A stretch of DNA of 18,537 nucleotides. Origin: Collinsella aerofaciens. Lineage in GTDB: Bacteria; Actinomycetota; Coriobacteriia; Coriobacteriales; Coriobacteriaceae. Position 1 is the first letter of the stretch. The number at the start of each line of letters is the position of its first letter. The notes beneath the pieces were generated by a model, which saw only the letters and a program-made list of their open reading frames with translations, was not told the origin of the DNA and made no database searches. The stretch covers positions 1 to 18,537 of the forward strand of contig NZ_JAHONA010000037.1 of assembly GCF_019131995.1 (NCBI RefSeq). The letters run 5' to 3'. Shown here one piece after another: positions 8,426-14,893 of the stretch. The position numbers were made by a program, and so were the translations under genes.

Positions 8426-9226
8426 TTAGCAAGCACCTCCACCGGTAAAGACCTCAACGACCGTGAGGAGAATAATCTTCAAGTCCGTGATGAGGCCGCG
8501 CTTGGCGATGTACTCCAAATCACGGCGGACCATCCCGTCGAAGTCGGTGTCGTTGCGATCGGTCACCTGCCACCAGCCGGTGATGCCGGGCTTAACGGAC
8601 AGTCGCTGCAGGTCGTACTCGGTGTACTCCGCGACCTCGTTGGGCAGCGGCGGGCGCGGGCCCACGACGGACATCTGCCCCAGGAACACGTTCAGGAACT
8701 GCGGGAACTCGTCGATTGAGTGCTTGCGGATGAACTTGCCGATCTTGGTGACGCGGGGGTCATCCCTCATCTTGAACATGGCGCCAGCGATCTCGTTTTG
8801 CTCCTTGAGCTCGGCGAGGCGCTTGTCGGCGTCCTTGTACATACTTCGGAACTTCCACATGCGGAAGGTAGACAGGCTGCCGTCAGGGTGAGTCTGACCG
8901 ACTCGGATCTGGCTGTAGAACGGGTTGCCTTCGCTTTCTAGGCGAATTGCGGCTGCGAGCACCAGACTGGGAATTGCGATGATCGCAAGCACGACACCGC
9001 TGAAAACGATGTCAAACGCGCGCTTCACCGCCCTGTAGGCCAGACGCGAGTTATTCCAGTCCATGACGGATTGCATGGCCTTGTAGCGACCGGCGCCCTC
9101 ACGCCGGTCCATGGCCTGAGCAATCAGCGCCGCCCCCGCGGGCTTATTTGTCTTTGTTACTTCTTTAGCAGCCACAGTCAAACTTACGCCCCCGTTCCCC
9201 AGGGATCCCCCAATCGATAAATTCAA
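8426..9226 (-). CDS. Initiating undecaprenyl-phosphate sugar-1-phosphate transferase (bacterial sugar transferase family)
   Basis: This is a short-form polyprenyl-phosphate hexose-1-phosphate transferase (ExoY/WbaP catalytic domain). It has one N-terminal membrane helix (AFDIVFSGVVLAIIAIPSLV) and then the catalytic domain: MWKFRSMYKDAD, DDPRVTKIGKFIRKHSIDEF, PQFLNVFLGQMSVVGPRPPL and YDLQRLSVKPGITGWWQV. The DE-F-PQ and VGPRP motifs are the family's catalytic and binding signatures. It loads the first sugar phosphate onto undecaprenyl phosphate at the inner membrane face. The longest frame starts at a TTG (9226) without a good ribosome site. An internal TTG near 9181, after GGGGGCG, or a GTG near 9175 is at least as likely, so the first 15-17 residues are doubtful. 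It is the second gene of the operon, 33 bases after the NusG paralogue. Confidence 0.88.
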   Translation of the reverse strand: MNLSIGGSLGNGGVSLTVAAKEVTKTNKPAGAALIAQAMDRREGAGRYKAMQSVMDWNNSRLAYRAVKRAFDIVFSGVVLAIIAIPSLVLAAAIRLESEGNPFYSQIRVGQTHPDGSLSTFRMWKFRSMYKDADKRLAELKEQNEIAGAMFKMRDDPRVTKIGKFIRKHSIDEFPQFLNVFLGQMSVVGPRPPLPNEVAEYTEYDLQRLSVKPGITGWWQVTDRNDTDFDGMVRRDLEYIAKRGLITDLKIILLTVVEVFTGGGAC

Positions 9227-9259
9227 AAATGCGAACGAATAGCTGGTGCAACGTCTCCC

Positions 9260-9850
9260 TTACGTTTTGTTGGGAACATCCAGCGGCAGCAGCTCTCTAA
9301 ATGTGGAGTCGCCCTCGCCTACGTCCACCAGGCACCAGCGTTTATGACGGTCGATCTTTTTAACGCGGGCCTCTTGCCCCACCAAGGGACCCTGCTCTAT
9401 GTGCAACACGCCGTCTTCTATGCGCGCAACGCTGTTGCGCACCACGCCGTCGTCGTCCAGCACGCTGCGGTACCAGTCCTGTGCATCGTCCGGCATGGGC
9501 ATGTACGCCCGCTCCCTACTGCCGGCGATGCGGCAGCCAAAGCTCAACTGGGCCAAAGCCCTGTCGAGCGCGGCGGCATCGTGCGTAGCGACAAAGAAAT
9601 ATTCCTTATACATGGGCTTGGTTTGGAGCGACCAGGCACCGTCCCGCTTAAACCAGAACTCCTTTTGCATCACAAAAGCGTCCTGCATAAGGTTGTGCGG
9701 GATAATGCAGCGGACCTTTTCGCAGATCTCGCGCTCTTTTCCATTGGGGGTGTGGACCAGATACCAGCGGACGCGGCCGTGCTGGCTGTTGGTGGTGGCG
9801 CCGTTAAATGCGCCCGGCAGCTGCTCTTGGCGCCGTGCCGTCTGTTCCAT
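9260..9850 (-). CDS. NusG-paralogue transcription antiterminator (LoaP/UpxY/RfaH type)
   Basis: This protein of about 196 residues has an NGN domain beginning with RWYLVHTPNGKEREICEKV and continuing through KEFWFKRDGAW and KPMYKEYFFVAT. A C-terminal KOW domain follows with QGPLVGQEARVKKIDRHKRW. This is the architecture of specialised NusG paralogues that ride with RNA polymerase and prevent premature termination in long glycan operons. The frame is open to 9940, but the ATG at 9850 is preceded by GAGGGGG at good spacing, and a hairpin lies just upstream of that site, so I place the start there. It is the first gene of the polysaccharide operon, the usual place for such regulators. A housekeeping NusG is unlikely, given the context and the divergent NGN domain. 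LoaP is the best-fitting subgroup for an actinobacterial host, but that is inference. Confidence 0.86.
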   Translation of the reverse strand: MEQTARRQEQLPGAFNGATTNSQHGRVRWYLVHTPNGKEREICEKVRCIIPHNLMQDAFVMQKEFWFKRDGAWSLQTKPMYKEYFFVATHDAAALDRALAQLSFGCRIAGSRERAYMPMPDDAQDWYRSVLDDDGVVRNSVARIEDGVLHIEQGPLVGQEARVKKIDRHKRWCLVDVGEGDSTFRELLPLDVPNKT

Positions 9851-9870
9851 GTTCTCGCCCCCTCTTTTTG

Positions 9871-9892
9871 GCTTTGCGATGCACGCAAATGC
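9871..9892 (-). promoter_or_regulatory. Leader hairpin before the NusG-paralogue ribosome site
   Basis: On the minus strand the leader has TTTGCG, a five-base loop and CGCAAA, extended by an outer GC pair with one bulged base. It ends about ten bases before the GAGGGGG ribosome site. LoaP-type factors are reported to recognise hairpins in the 5' leader of their target operons, so this is a candidate recruitment or autoregulatory element. The structure is visible; the function is inferred. Confidence 0.4.
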
Positions 9893-9936
9893 AGGGGCGT
9901 TTAGAACAGGCTTCTCGCTCGCAGCTAGGCGCAGTC

Positions 9937-10072
9937 GCAAAAGTACAGGTTTTTGTATCTTTCGACAGACGACATTATACGAGCAATTAATCAGCGTTTG
10001 CCCAGATTACGCAAAATGTACTGCTAGTAGGTACATCTCCATACCCCTCTATAAAAACCTGTACCTTTTTGC
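9937..10072. repeat. Long inverted repeat around the polysaccharide promoter
   Basis: The arm GTACAGGTTTTT at 9943-9954 is exactly inverted at 10053-10064. With flanking bases the match runs to about 18-20 bases (gcaaaa-gtacaggttttt against gcaaaaaggtacaggttttt on the other strand). Between the arms is a shorter dyad, ATGTAC-N9-GTACAT (10016-10036). Four GTAC-centred motifs thus surround the TATAAT box. They could be operator half-sites for a looping regulator. Confidence 0.55.
9967..10003 (-). promoter_or_regulatory. Candidate promoter of the polysaccharide operon
   Basis: A perfect TATAAT -10 box lies at 9974-9979 (minus strand), about 125 bases upstream of the NusG-paralogue ATG. No good -35 hexamer is found at 16-18 bases, so the promoter may need an activator. 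A second candidate, TTGTGC (10071-10076), 17 bases, TATAGA (10048-10053), lies further upstream. Transcription from the first would begin near 9967. Confidence 0.5.
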
Positions 10073-10077
10073 ACAAC

Positions 10078-10106
10078 AAAAAAAAAGCCGCTCTAACCAG
10101 CGGCTT
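10078..10106 (-). terminator. Intrinsic terminator (distal of two after thrS)
   Basis: The minus strand has AAGCCGCT, a six-base loop, AGCGGCTT and then a run of T continuing through nine bases. This is a textbook rho-independent terminator, about 75-100 bases after the thrS stop. It insulates thrS from the polysaccharide promoter. Confidence 0.85.
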
Positions 10107-10122
10107 TTCTTCTATAGACAAC

Positions 10123-10158
10123 AAAAAAAGGCGACCGCCCGCGAGGACGATCGCCTTT
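10123..10158 (-). terminator. Intrinsic terminator (proximal, after thrS)
   Basis: Directly after the thrS stop, the minus strand has AAAGGCGATCG, a ten-base loop, then CGGTCGCCTTT and a T-run. The arms pair over 11 bases with one U-G pair. With the next terminator about 20 bases further on, it forms a tandem stop. Confidence 0.85.
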
Positions 10159-10180
10159 ATTAATTCTTGTATTGTTTGTG

Positions 10181-11944
10181 CTAGGCGCGAGTCTTAATCT
10201 CCTCGAGCACCTTGGCCACAAACTCGTCAACGCTCATCTGAACGGTCTCGTTGGAACGATCGCGGACGGAGATGTTGCCGGCCTCGACCTCCTTCTCGCC
10301 CAGAATGAGCATATAGGGCACGCGGTCGATGCTGCGGGCCTCGCGGATCTTGTAGCCGATCTTCTCGTCGCGGTCGTCGCAGACCACGCGAATGCCGGCC
10401 TCCTCCAGCTTGGCGCACACCTCGTGGGCGTAGTCGCGGCTCTTCTCAGAGACAGGAAGCGCCTTGACCTGTACGGGGGCCAGCCAGGTGGGGAACTTGC
10501 CCGCAAAGTGCTCAATCAGAATACCGATGAAGCGCTCGATGGAGCCAAAGCACACGCGATGCAGCATGATGGGGCGCTTCTTGGTGCCGTCGGCGTCCAC
10601 GTACTCCAGGTCAAAGTTGAGCGGCATCTGGAAGTCGAGTTGGACGGTACCGCACTGCCAGGTACGGCCGAGCGAGTCCTCCAGGTGGAAGTCGATCTTG
10701 GGGCCGTAGAAGGCACCGTCACCCTCGTTGACCTCGTAGTCCATGCCCAGCTTCTCCAGAGCGGTGCGCAGGCCCTCCTCGGCACGAGCCCAGTCCTCGT
10801 CCGAACCCATGGAGTCCTCGGGGCGGGTGGAAAGCTCAACGTGGTACTTAAAGCCAAACTTCTGGTACACGGAGTCGATGAGGTTGACCACACCCACGAT
10901 CTCGTCGGTCAGTTGGTCGGGGCGCACAAACAGGTGGGCGTCGTCCTGGTTAAAGCAGCGCACGCGGAACAGGCCGTGCAGGGCGCCGCGAAGCTCGTGG
11001 CGGTGCACCAGGCCAATCTCGCCGGCGCGGATGGGCAGCTCGCGATAGGAGTGCGGCTTGGAGGCGTACACCAGCACGCCGCCCGGGCAGTTCATGGGCT
11101 TAATGCAGTACTCTTCGTCATCGATGACGGTGGAGTACATGTTGTCCTTGTAGTGGTCCCAGTGGCCCGAGGTCTTCCACAGCTGCTTGTTCATGATGAG
11201 CGGCGTGGAGATCTCCACGTAGCCGGCCTTGTGGTGGATCTCGCGCCAGTAGTCCAGCAGCGTGTTCTTAAGGATCATGCCGTTGGGCAGGAAGAACGGG
11301 AAGCCGGGGGCCTCGTCGCGCATCATAAAGAGGTCCATCTCGCGGCCGATCTTGCGGTGGTCGCGCTTCTTGGCCTCCTCCAGCATGTGCATGTGCTCGT
11401 CGAGCTCTTCCTTGGTGGCAAAGGCGACGCCGTTGATGCGGGTGAGCATTTTGTTGTCCTTGTCGCCCTTCCAGTAGGCGCCCGAGACGCCGGTGAGCTT
11501 AAAGGCCTTCAGAGCCTTGGTGTAGCAGATGTGGGGGCCGACGCACATGTCGATGTAGTCGCCCTGCTGGTAGAAGGTGATGCGGGCGTCATCGTCCAGG
11601 TCGCCGATGTGCTCGACCTTGTACTTCTCGCCGCGCTCCTCCATAAGTGCGATGGCCTCGGCGCGAGGCTTCTCGTACACGGAGAACTTGAGGTTCTCCT
11701 TGACGATCTTTTTCATCTCGGCCTCGATCGCGGGGAAGTCGTCCTCGCTGATCTTGACGCCCTCGGGCAGATCGACGTCGTAGTAGAAGCCGTTGTCGGT
11801 CGCAGGGCCGTAGGCAAAGTCGGCCTCGGGGTACAGGCGCTTGATGGCCTGCGCCATGATGTGCGCGGCGGAGTGGCGGATGACATGCGTGACCTCGTCC
11901 TGCGGGAGCTCGGCCACCGAACCGTCATTGTAGAGTGCCTTCAT
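10181..11944 (-). CDS. thrS: Threonyl-tRNA synthetase lacking the TGS domain
   Basis: This 587-residue class II synthetase charges tRNA-Thr. It begins directly with the editing domain: the HSAAH motif (H24, H28) and later YIDMCVGPHI, which hydrolyses Ser-tRNA. The catalytic core has MNCPGGVLVYASKPHSYREL, RHELRGALHGLFRVR, CFNQDDAHLF (motif 2) and LHRVCFGSIERFIGILIEH (motif 3), with the family's zinc-ligand Cys and His residues. The C-terminal anticodon-binding domain ends with GNISVRDRSNETVQMSVDEF. Typical bacterial enzymes are about 640 residues with an N-terminal TGS domain, which is absent here. The frame is open to 12055, but the ATG at 11944 follows AGGAG, and the promoter -10 box at 12016-12021 lies inside the upstream extension, so the longer form would not be made. 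Two terminators follow the gene. Confidence 0.95.
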   Translation of the reverse strand: MKALYNDGSVAELPQDEVTHVIRHSAAHIMAQAIKRLYPEADFAYGPATDNGFYYDVDLPEGVKISEDDFPAIEAEMKKIVKENLKFSVYEKPRAEAIALMEERGEKYKVEHIGDLDDDARITFYQQGDYIDMCVGPHICYTKALKAFKLTGVSGAYWKGDKDNKMLTRINGVAFATKEELDEHMHMLEEAKKRDHRKIGREMDLFMMRDEAPGFPFFLPNGMILKNTLLDYWREIHHKAGYVEISTPLIMNKQLWKTSGHWDHYKDNMYSTVIDDEEYCIKPMNCPGGVLVYASKPHSYRELPIRAGEIGLVHRHELRGALHGLFRVRCFNQDDAHLFVRPDQLTDEIVGVVNLIDSVYQKFGFKYHVELSTRPEDSMGSDEDWARAEEGLRTALEKLGMDYEVNEGDGAFYGPKIDFHLEDSLGRTWQCGTVQLDFQMPLNFDLEYVDADGTKKRPIMLHRVCFGSIERFIGILIEHFAGKFPTWLAPVQVKALPVSEKSRDYAHEVCAKLEEAGIRVVCDDRDEKIGYKIREARSIDRVPYMLILGEKEVEAGNISVRDRSNETVQMSVDEFVAKVLEEIKTRA

Positions 11945-11970
11945 GGGTATGTTTTCTCCTCTCGGATGCC

Positions 11971-12016
11971 TGATGCAAGTGCGTGCGATGCGCTCGGCGT
12001 TTTTGACTTGCATCAT
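11971..12016 (-). promoter_or_regulatory. Inverted repeat at the thrS start site and leader
   Basis: TGATGCAAGT and ACTTGCATCA form a perfect 10-base inverted repeat with a 26-base loop (arms 11971-11980 and 12007-12016). The upstream arm overlaps the end of the -10 box and the likely start site, so only part of it would be transcribed. That suggests a DNA operator rather than an RNA hairpin. No T-box specifier stem or antiterminator fits in this short leader. Confidence 0.45.
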
Positions 12017-12043
12017 TATAGGCAGGTTACCTTGGTATACAAG
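12016..12043 (-). promoter_or_regulatory. Promoter of thrS
   Basis: A near-consensus promoter is present on the minus strand: TTGTAT (12038-12043), a 16-base spacer and TATAAT (12016-12021). Transcription would start near 12009, giving a leader of about 65 bases before the thrS ATG at 11944. Confidence 0.75.
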
Positions 12044-12044
12044 C

Positions 12045-12075
12045 GCCCGCCGCACCTTAATGGCACGGCGGGCGA
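12045..12075 (-). terminator. GC-rich hairpin between the zinc-ribbon gene and thrS, possible terminator
   Basis: CGCCCGCCG (12045-12053) and CGGCGGGCG (12067-12075) are perfect nine-base arms around a 13-base loop. The hairpin ends just before the thrS -35 box. On the minus strand no proper T-run follows; on the plus strand ATTTTC does. It may stop or pause minus-strand transcripts of the zinc-ribbon gene, but it is not a canonical terminator. The roughly 110 bases between it and that gene's stop show nothing else. Confidence 0.4.
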
Positions 12076-12189
12076 TTTTCTACGCATGCTTCATCGTGTG
12101 GGGGTGGGGTGAGCGTGCTTGCGGCGCGTGTGCGGCTTGCGCGTGGCGCGCGGTGCCCGTGGCTTGCGACCGGCCCGGCGATGGATGCG

Positions 12190-12621
12190 TTACTGGATGC
12201 GAGTTCGGCAGTAGGGGCAGACCTTCCAGTGCGCGTCGAGCGGGCGATGGCAGCTGGGGCACACGTTGCGAACCTGGGTGTCGCACACCGGGCACACGAC
12301 AAAGTCCTTCTCGATGGGCGCGCCGCACTGCGGGCAGGTGCCGTACTGGGCAAGCTGGCGCTCGCGCAGGGCCATGTCCAGCTCCTGCTCCTCGCGGTCG
12401 GCCGCGTAGGAGTGCGGGCGCAGAACCAGATAGGCGATGAGGCCCACAAACGGGATCAGGGCGATGATGCCCCATGCCACGTAGGCGCTGGCGCCGCGGC
12501 GGCGAGCGTCGATGAACACATAGACGACCGACAGCACGTACAGGGCGATGATAAAGCCCACGAAGGCATAGATGACGCCCATAAGCTGCGGTGACATGAG
12601 CTCGTTGATGTATTTGGACAT
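12190..12621 (-). CDS. Small membrane protein with PLDc_N-like segment and two zinc ribbons
   Basis: This is a 143-residue protein of unknown function. Residues about 11-37 form a membrane helix (LMGVIYAFVGFIIALYVLSV). A second hydrophobic segment follows the basic turn VFIDARRRGASAYVAWGIIA and ends in YLVLRP. This helix pair resembles the PLDc_N domain of small membrane proteins and phospholipase D relatives. A charged, helical linker (ADREEQELDMALRERQLAQY) leads to two zinc ribbons: C96-x2-C99 with C110-x2-C113, and C121-x2-C124 with C135-x2-C138. The tail probably faces the cytoplasm. GAAAGG lies about ten bases before the ATG. It is monocistronic, between thrS and the 80-bp repeat array. 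It could sense membrane or metal state, but nothing in the sequence proves that. Confidence 0.85.
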   Translation of the reverse strand: MSKYINELMSPQLMGVIYAFVGFIIALYVLSVVYVFIDARRRGASAYVAWGIIALIPFVGLIAYLVLRPHSYAADREEQELDMALRERQLAQYGTCPQCGAPIEKDFVVCPVCDTQVRNVCPSCHRPLDAHWKVCPYCRTRIQ

Positions 12622-12721
12622 TGAGGTGTACCTTTCGGAATAATTACAGTCCGGTCAAGTTTACCACGGGGTTTGTTTATATGGGACCACGGCTGGGTAC
12701 GGGTCTGGCGCGGACACAAAC
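12622..12721. other. Spacer between the zinc-ribbon gene and the repeat array
   Basis: This stretch should hold the promoter of the minus-strand zinc-ribbon gene. I see a TTGACC and TATAAA-like hexamers on the minus strand but no pair at proper spacing. The last 20 bases (gggtctggcgcggacacaaa) resemble a spacer of the following array (compare agggtccgtctggcaaac near 13186-13202), so the array may once have extended further left. Confidence 0.4.
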
Positions 12722-13260
12722 ATCTCAATCTGTAACAGGTGGAGGCGGAATCCGGGTCCAGATGTTACAGATCGAGACACAGGGGTCCCTCCCCGACTTC
12801 ACTCTCAATCTGTCACATCTTGAGCCCCAAAACCCCTCTTACTGTTACAGATCGAGATGAACGGTGAGCCCTCCGTTAAATATCTCAATCTGTAACAACT
12901 AGGGACCAGAAACCCTTCTATCTGTTACAGATCAAGACAAAGGAAAACGTCCAATCTCAATATCTCGATCTGTAACAACAACTCGGCAAAAACAGGTCTA
13001 ACCGTTACAGATTTAGACATTCGAAACCGACTGATAGGTTCATCTAAATCTGTAACATCTAGACCCCAAAACTGTCCCCAGATGTTACAGATCGAGACAG
13101 AAGACCTCTCCCTGACTTTAAATCTCAATCTGTAACACATAGGACCGATTTTCCCCTCTTACTGTTACAGATAGAGACAAAAGGAGGGTCCGTCTGGCAA
13201 ACGTCTCGATCTGTAACATCTGGAACCCAGTTCTTCTACTTACTGTTACAGAACGAGACA
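12722..13260. repeat. Array of seven 80-bp units with alternating inverted 16-17-bp half-units
   Basis: The forward half-unit (type A, consensus ATCTCAATCTGTAACA) starts at 12722, 12802, 12882, 12962, 13042, 13122 and about 13203. Its inverse (type B, consensus TGTTACAGATCGAGACA) starts at 12763, 12843, 12923, 13003, 13083, 13163 and 13244. The period is 80 bases (81 at the last step), and adjacent half-units lie 39-41 bases apart. The 22-25-base segments between them are less conserved but still related among units, for example AGACCCCAAAA, GAGCCCCAAAA and GGGACCAGAAA. They are therefore diverged repeats, not acquired spacers. Open frames across the array shift phase every unit (80 is not a multiple of 3), so it is non-coding. 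It lies between two divergently oriented genes. Confidence 0.95.
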
Positions 13261-13278
13261 AACCTCTGACGCCAGGGG

Positions 13279-13324
13279 CGGCAGACGAGGCCAACGATGG
13301 TCCCGAGTCTCCCCTCGCCTGCCG
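13279..13324. repeat. Imperfect hairpin between the array and the redox operon
   Basis: CGGCAGACGAGG (13279-13290) and CCTCGCCTGCCG (13313-13324) pair over 12 bases with one mismatch, around a 22-base loop. The mismatch would be a G-U pair in minus-strand RNA. No T-run follows on either strand. A second short dyad (CTGCAC-N7-GTGCAG) lies at 13361-13379. Otherwise 13261-13396 shows no gene. Confidence 0.5.
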
Positions 13325-13396
13325 TTGGCGGATGCAGCGGGGCTGTTCGCCGCATTGCCGCTGCACTGGAGGTGTGCAGACCGTAGGATAGTCCTA

Positions 13397-13411
13397 TTGA
13401 CAGCCTGTCAA
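13397..13411. promoter_or_regulatory. Perfect palindrome before the GlpA-like gene, candidate operator
   Basis: TTGACAG-C-CTGTCAA is a perfect 15-base palindrome that ends 17 bases before the GTG start of the redox operon. Its position beside the ribosome site and its symmetry suit a dimeric repressor. The TTGACA inside it cannot serve as a -35 box for this gene, because no room remains for a -10 box and leader. The regulator is not in the window. Confidence 0.5.
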
Positions 13412-13428
13412 CTCGTCTGGGAGGCACT

Positions 13429-14892
13429 GTGACGGAAACGTTTGATATCGCGATTGTGGGCGCGGGCATCACGGGATGCGCCATCGCGCGGCAGCTCGCG
13501 CGCTATGACTTGTCCATTTGCGTGGTCGAGGCGGCCAACGACATCGCCCTGGGCGCGTCGAAGGCCAACGGCGGCCTGGTGCACGCCGGCTACGATCCGG
13601 CTCCAGGCACGGTAAAGGCACAGGTCAACGCCCGCGGCTGCAAGCTGTATGGCATCTGGGCCGAGGAGCTTGGGTTTTTGTTTTGCCGCACCGGCTCGAT
13701 GGTGCTGGGATTTAGCGACGAGGACCGTGCGCACCTGGAGAAGCTGCGCAGCAATGGCCTTGCCAACGGCGTGCCCGAGCTGGCGATCATTGGTCCCGAC
13801 CGCATCCACGAGCTGGAACCCCGCGCAAGTGCCAAGGCAACGTGCGCGCTGTGGTGCCCTTCGACCGGTTACGTTGACCCATTTGAAGTGGCCATCGCCG
13901 CTCTGGAGAACGCCGTCGCCAACGGCGTGACATTTATGCGGTCCGCGCCGGTGGAAGCGATTGAGGTTGCTGGCGGCGAGGCTACCGACGGGGCTGCGCG
14001 CTTTACGCTGGTGACGCCTGCCGGCGATGTGCGCTGCCGCTATCTGATCAACGCCGCGGGCAACGGCGCCGCGGACATCTCGCATACGGCCGGCGCCGAG
14101 GAGTTCCAGATGGTCTGGCGCCAGGGAAACATTGTGGTGCTGGACAAAGAGCCGCGCGCGCTGATGCCGCTCTACCCCGTGCCCACGCCGGTGTCCAAGG
14201 GCGTTATCGTCACGGGCACCGTGCACGGCAACACCGTGATCACCGCGACCGCCGCCGTGCGCGAGCCGGGCGACACGCAGACCTATGCAAGCGACGTGAA
14301 CGTGCTGCTGACCGGCGCGCGTAAGCTGGTTCCCGATCTGGACACGCGTCGCGTGGTGCGCGCGTTCGCCGGTGGACGCCCAGTCATTCAGGGGACCAAC
14401 GACTTCTTTATTGGGCAGTCGGCCGTGGTGCCGGGGCTGTTTCAGGCGGCGGGCATTCAGTCGCCAGGCGTGGCGAGCGCGCCAGCCATTGCCGAGCGCA
14501 TGGAGCAGGTGCTGCGCGATGCCGGCGTTACCCTGCGCGAACGGAACGACTGGGATCCGATTCGCCGCGCGCCGGACGACTTCGACCGTGCGCCGCTTGC
14601 GCGCAAGGAGGAGCTCATTGAGTCCGACCCTGCATGGGGGCAGATCGTCTGCCGCTGCGAGACGGTGCCCGAGGCCGAGATCGTGGCAGCGATCCGACGC
14701 CGCCCGGGTGCGGTTTCGGTAGAGGGCGTCAAACGCCGCTGCCGCGCGGGCATGGGCCGCTGCCAGAGCGGCTTTTGCCAGAGTCGCGTGATGGCGATTC
14801 TGGCCCGCGAACTGGGGTGTGACCCCAGCGAGGTACTGCTGGAAGACACCGGCTCGTGGCTCGTTGAGGGACCTTTGAAGGGGGTGCACTAG
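13429..14892 (+). CDS. GlpA-like FAD-dependent dehydrogenase with C-terminal BFD-type [2Fe-2S] domain
   Basis: This 487-residue protein is related to anaerobic glycerol-3-phosphate dehydrogenase subunit A and to the DAO family. The FAD Rossmann motif is FDIAIVGAGITGCAIARQLA (GxGxxG at residues 11-16), with the acidic partner VVEAANDIALGASKANGG. DAO-fold segments follow, including GYVDPFEVAIAALENAVANG, LINAAGNGA and the FAD-contacting stretch AAGIQSPGVASAPAIAE. The C-terminal domain carries C408, C410, C445 and C450 (VCRCET, then MGRCQSGFC), the BFD-like [2Fe-2S] pattern. The substrate may be glycerol-3-phosphate or another 2-hydroxy acid. It starts with GTG at 13429, six bases after GGGAGG. 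It is the first gene of a tight three-gene operon; one base separates its stop from the next ATG. No membrane GlpC subunit follows. Confidence 0.88.
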   Translation: MTETFDIAIVGAGITGCAIARQLARYDLSICVVEAANDIALGASKANGGLVHAGYDPAPGTVKAQVNARGCKLYGIWAEELGFLFCRTGSMVLGFSDEDRAHLEKLRSNGLANGVPELAIIGPDRIHELEPRASAKATCALWCPSTGYVDPFEVAIAALENAVANGVTFMRSAPVEAIEVAGGEATDGAARFTLVTPAGDVRCRYLINAAGNGAADISHTAGAEEFQMVWRQGNIVVLDKEPRALMPLYPVPTPVSKGVIVTGTVHGNTVITATAAVREPGDTQTYASDVNVLLTGARKLVPDLDTRRVVRAFAGGRPVIQGTNDFFIGQSAVVPGLFQAAGIQSPGVASAPAIAERMEQVLRDAGVTLRERNDWDPIRRAPDDFDRAPLARKEELIESDPAWGQIVCRCETVPEAEIVAAIRRRPGAVSVEGVKRRCRAGMGRCQSGFCQSRVMAILARELGCDPSEVLLEDTGSWLVEGPLKGVH

Positions 14893-14893
14893 G

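Noticed and set aside
11945..12009. T-box riboswitch before thrS
   Set aside because: The leader from the mapped promoter is only about 65 bases, too short for a T-box, and no terminator/antiterminator pair is present.
10172..12112. 646-residue plus-strand open frame opposite thrS
   Set aside because: It is antisense to an unmistakable threonyl-tRNA synthetase, is composed of low-complexity L/V/H/G runs typical of GC-rich shadow frames, and has no homology-like motifs.
12722..13260. CRISPR array
   Set aside because: Repeats alternate in orientation, the intervening segments are diverged copies of one another rather than unique spacers, and no cas gene is present.
12621..13366. Short open frames across the 80-bp array
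   Set aside because: The 80-base period shifts frame each unit, and the frames have no consistent start, ribosome site or conserved protein across units.
13397..13402. TTGACA as the -35 box of the redox operon promoter
   Set aside because: Only 26 bases remain before the GTG, which does not leave room for a spacer, a -10 box and a leader with a ribosome site.
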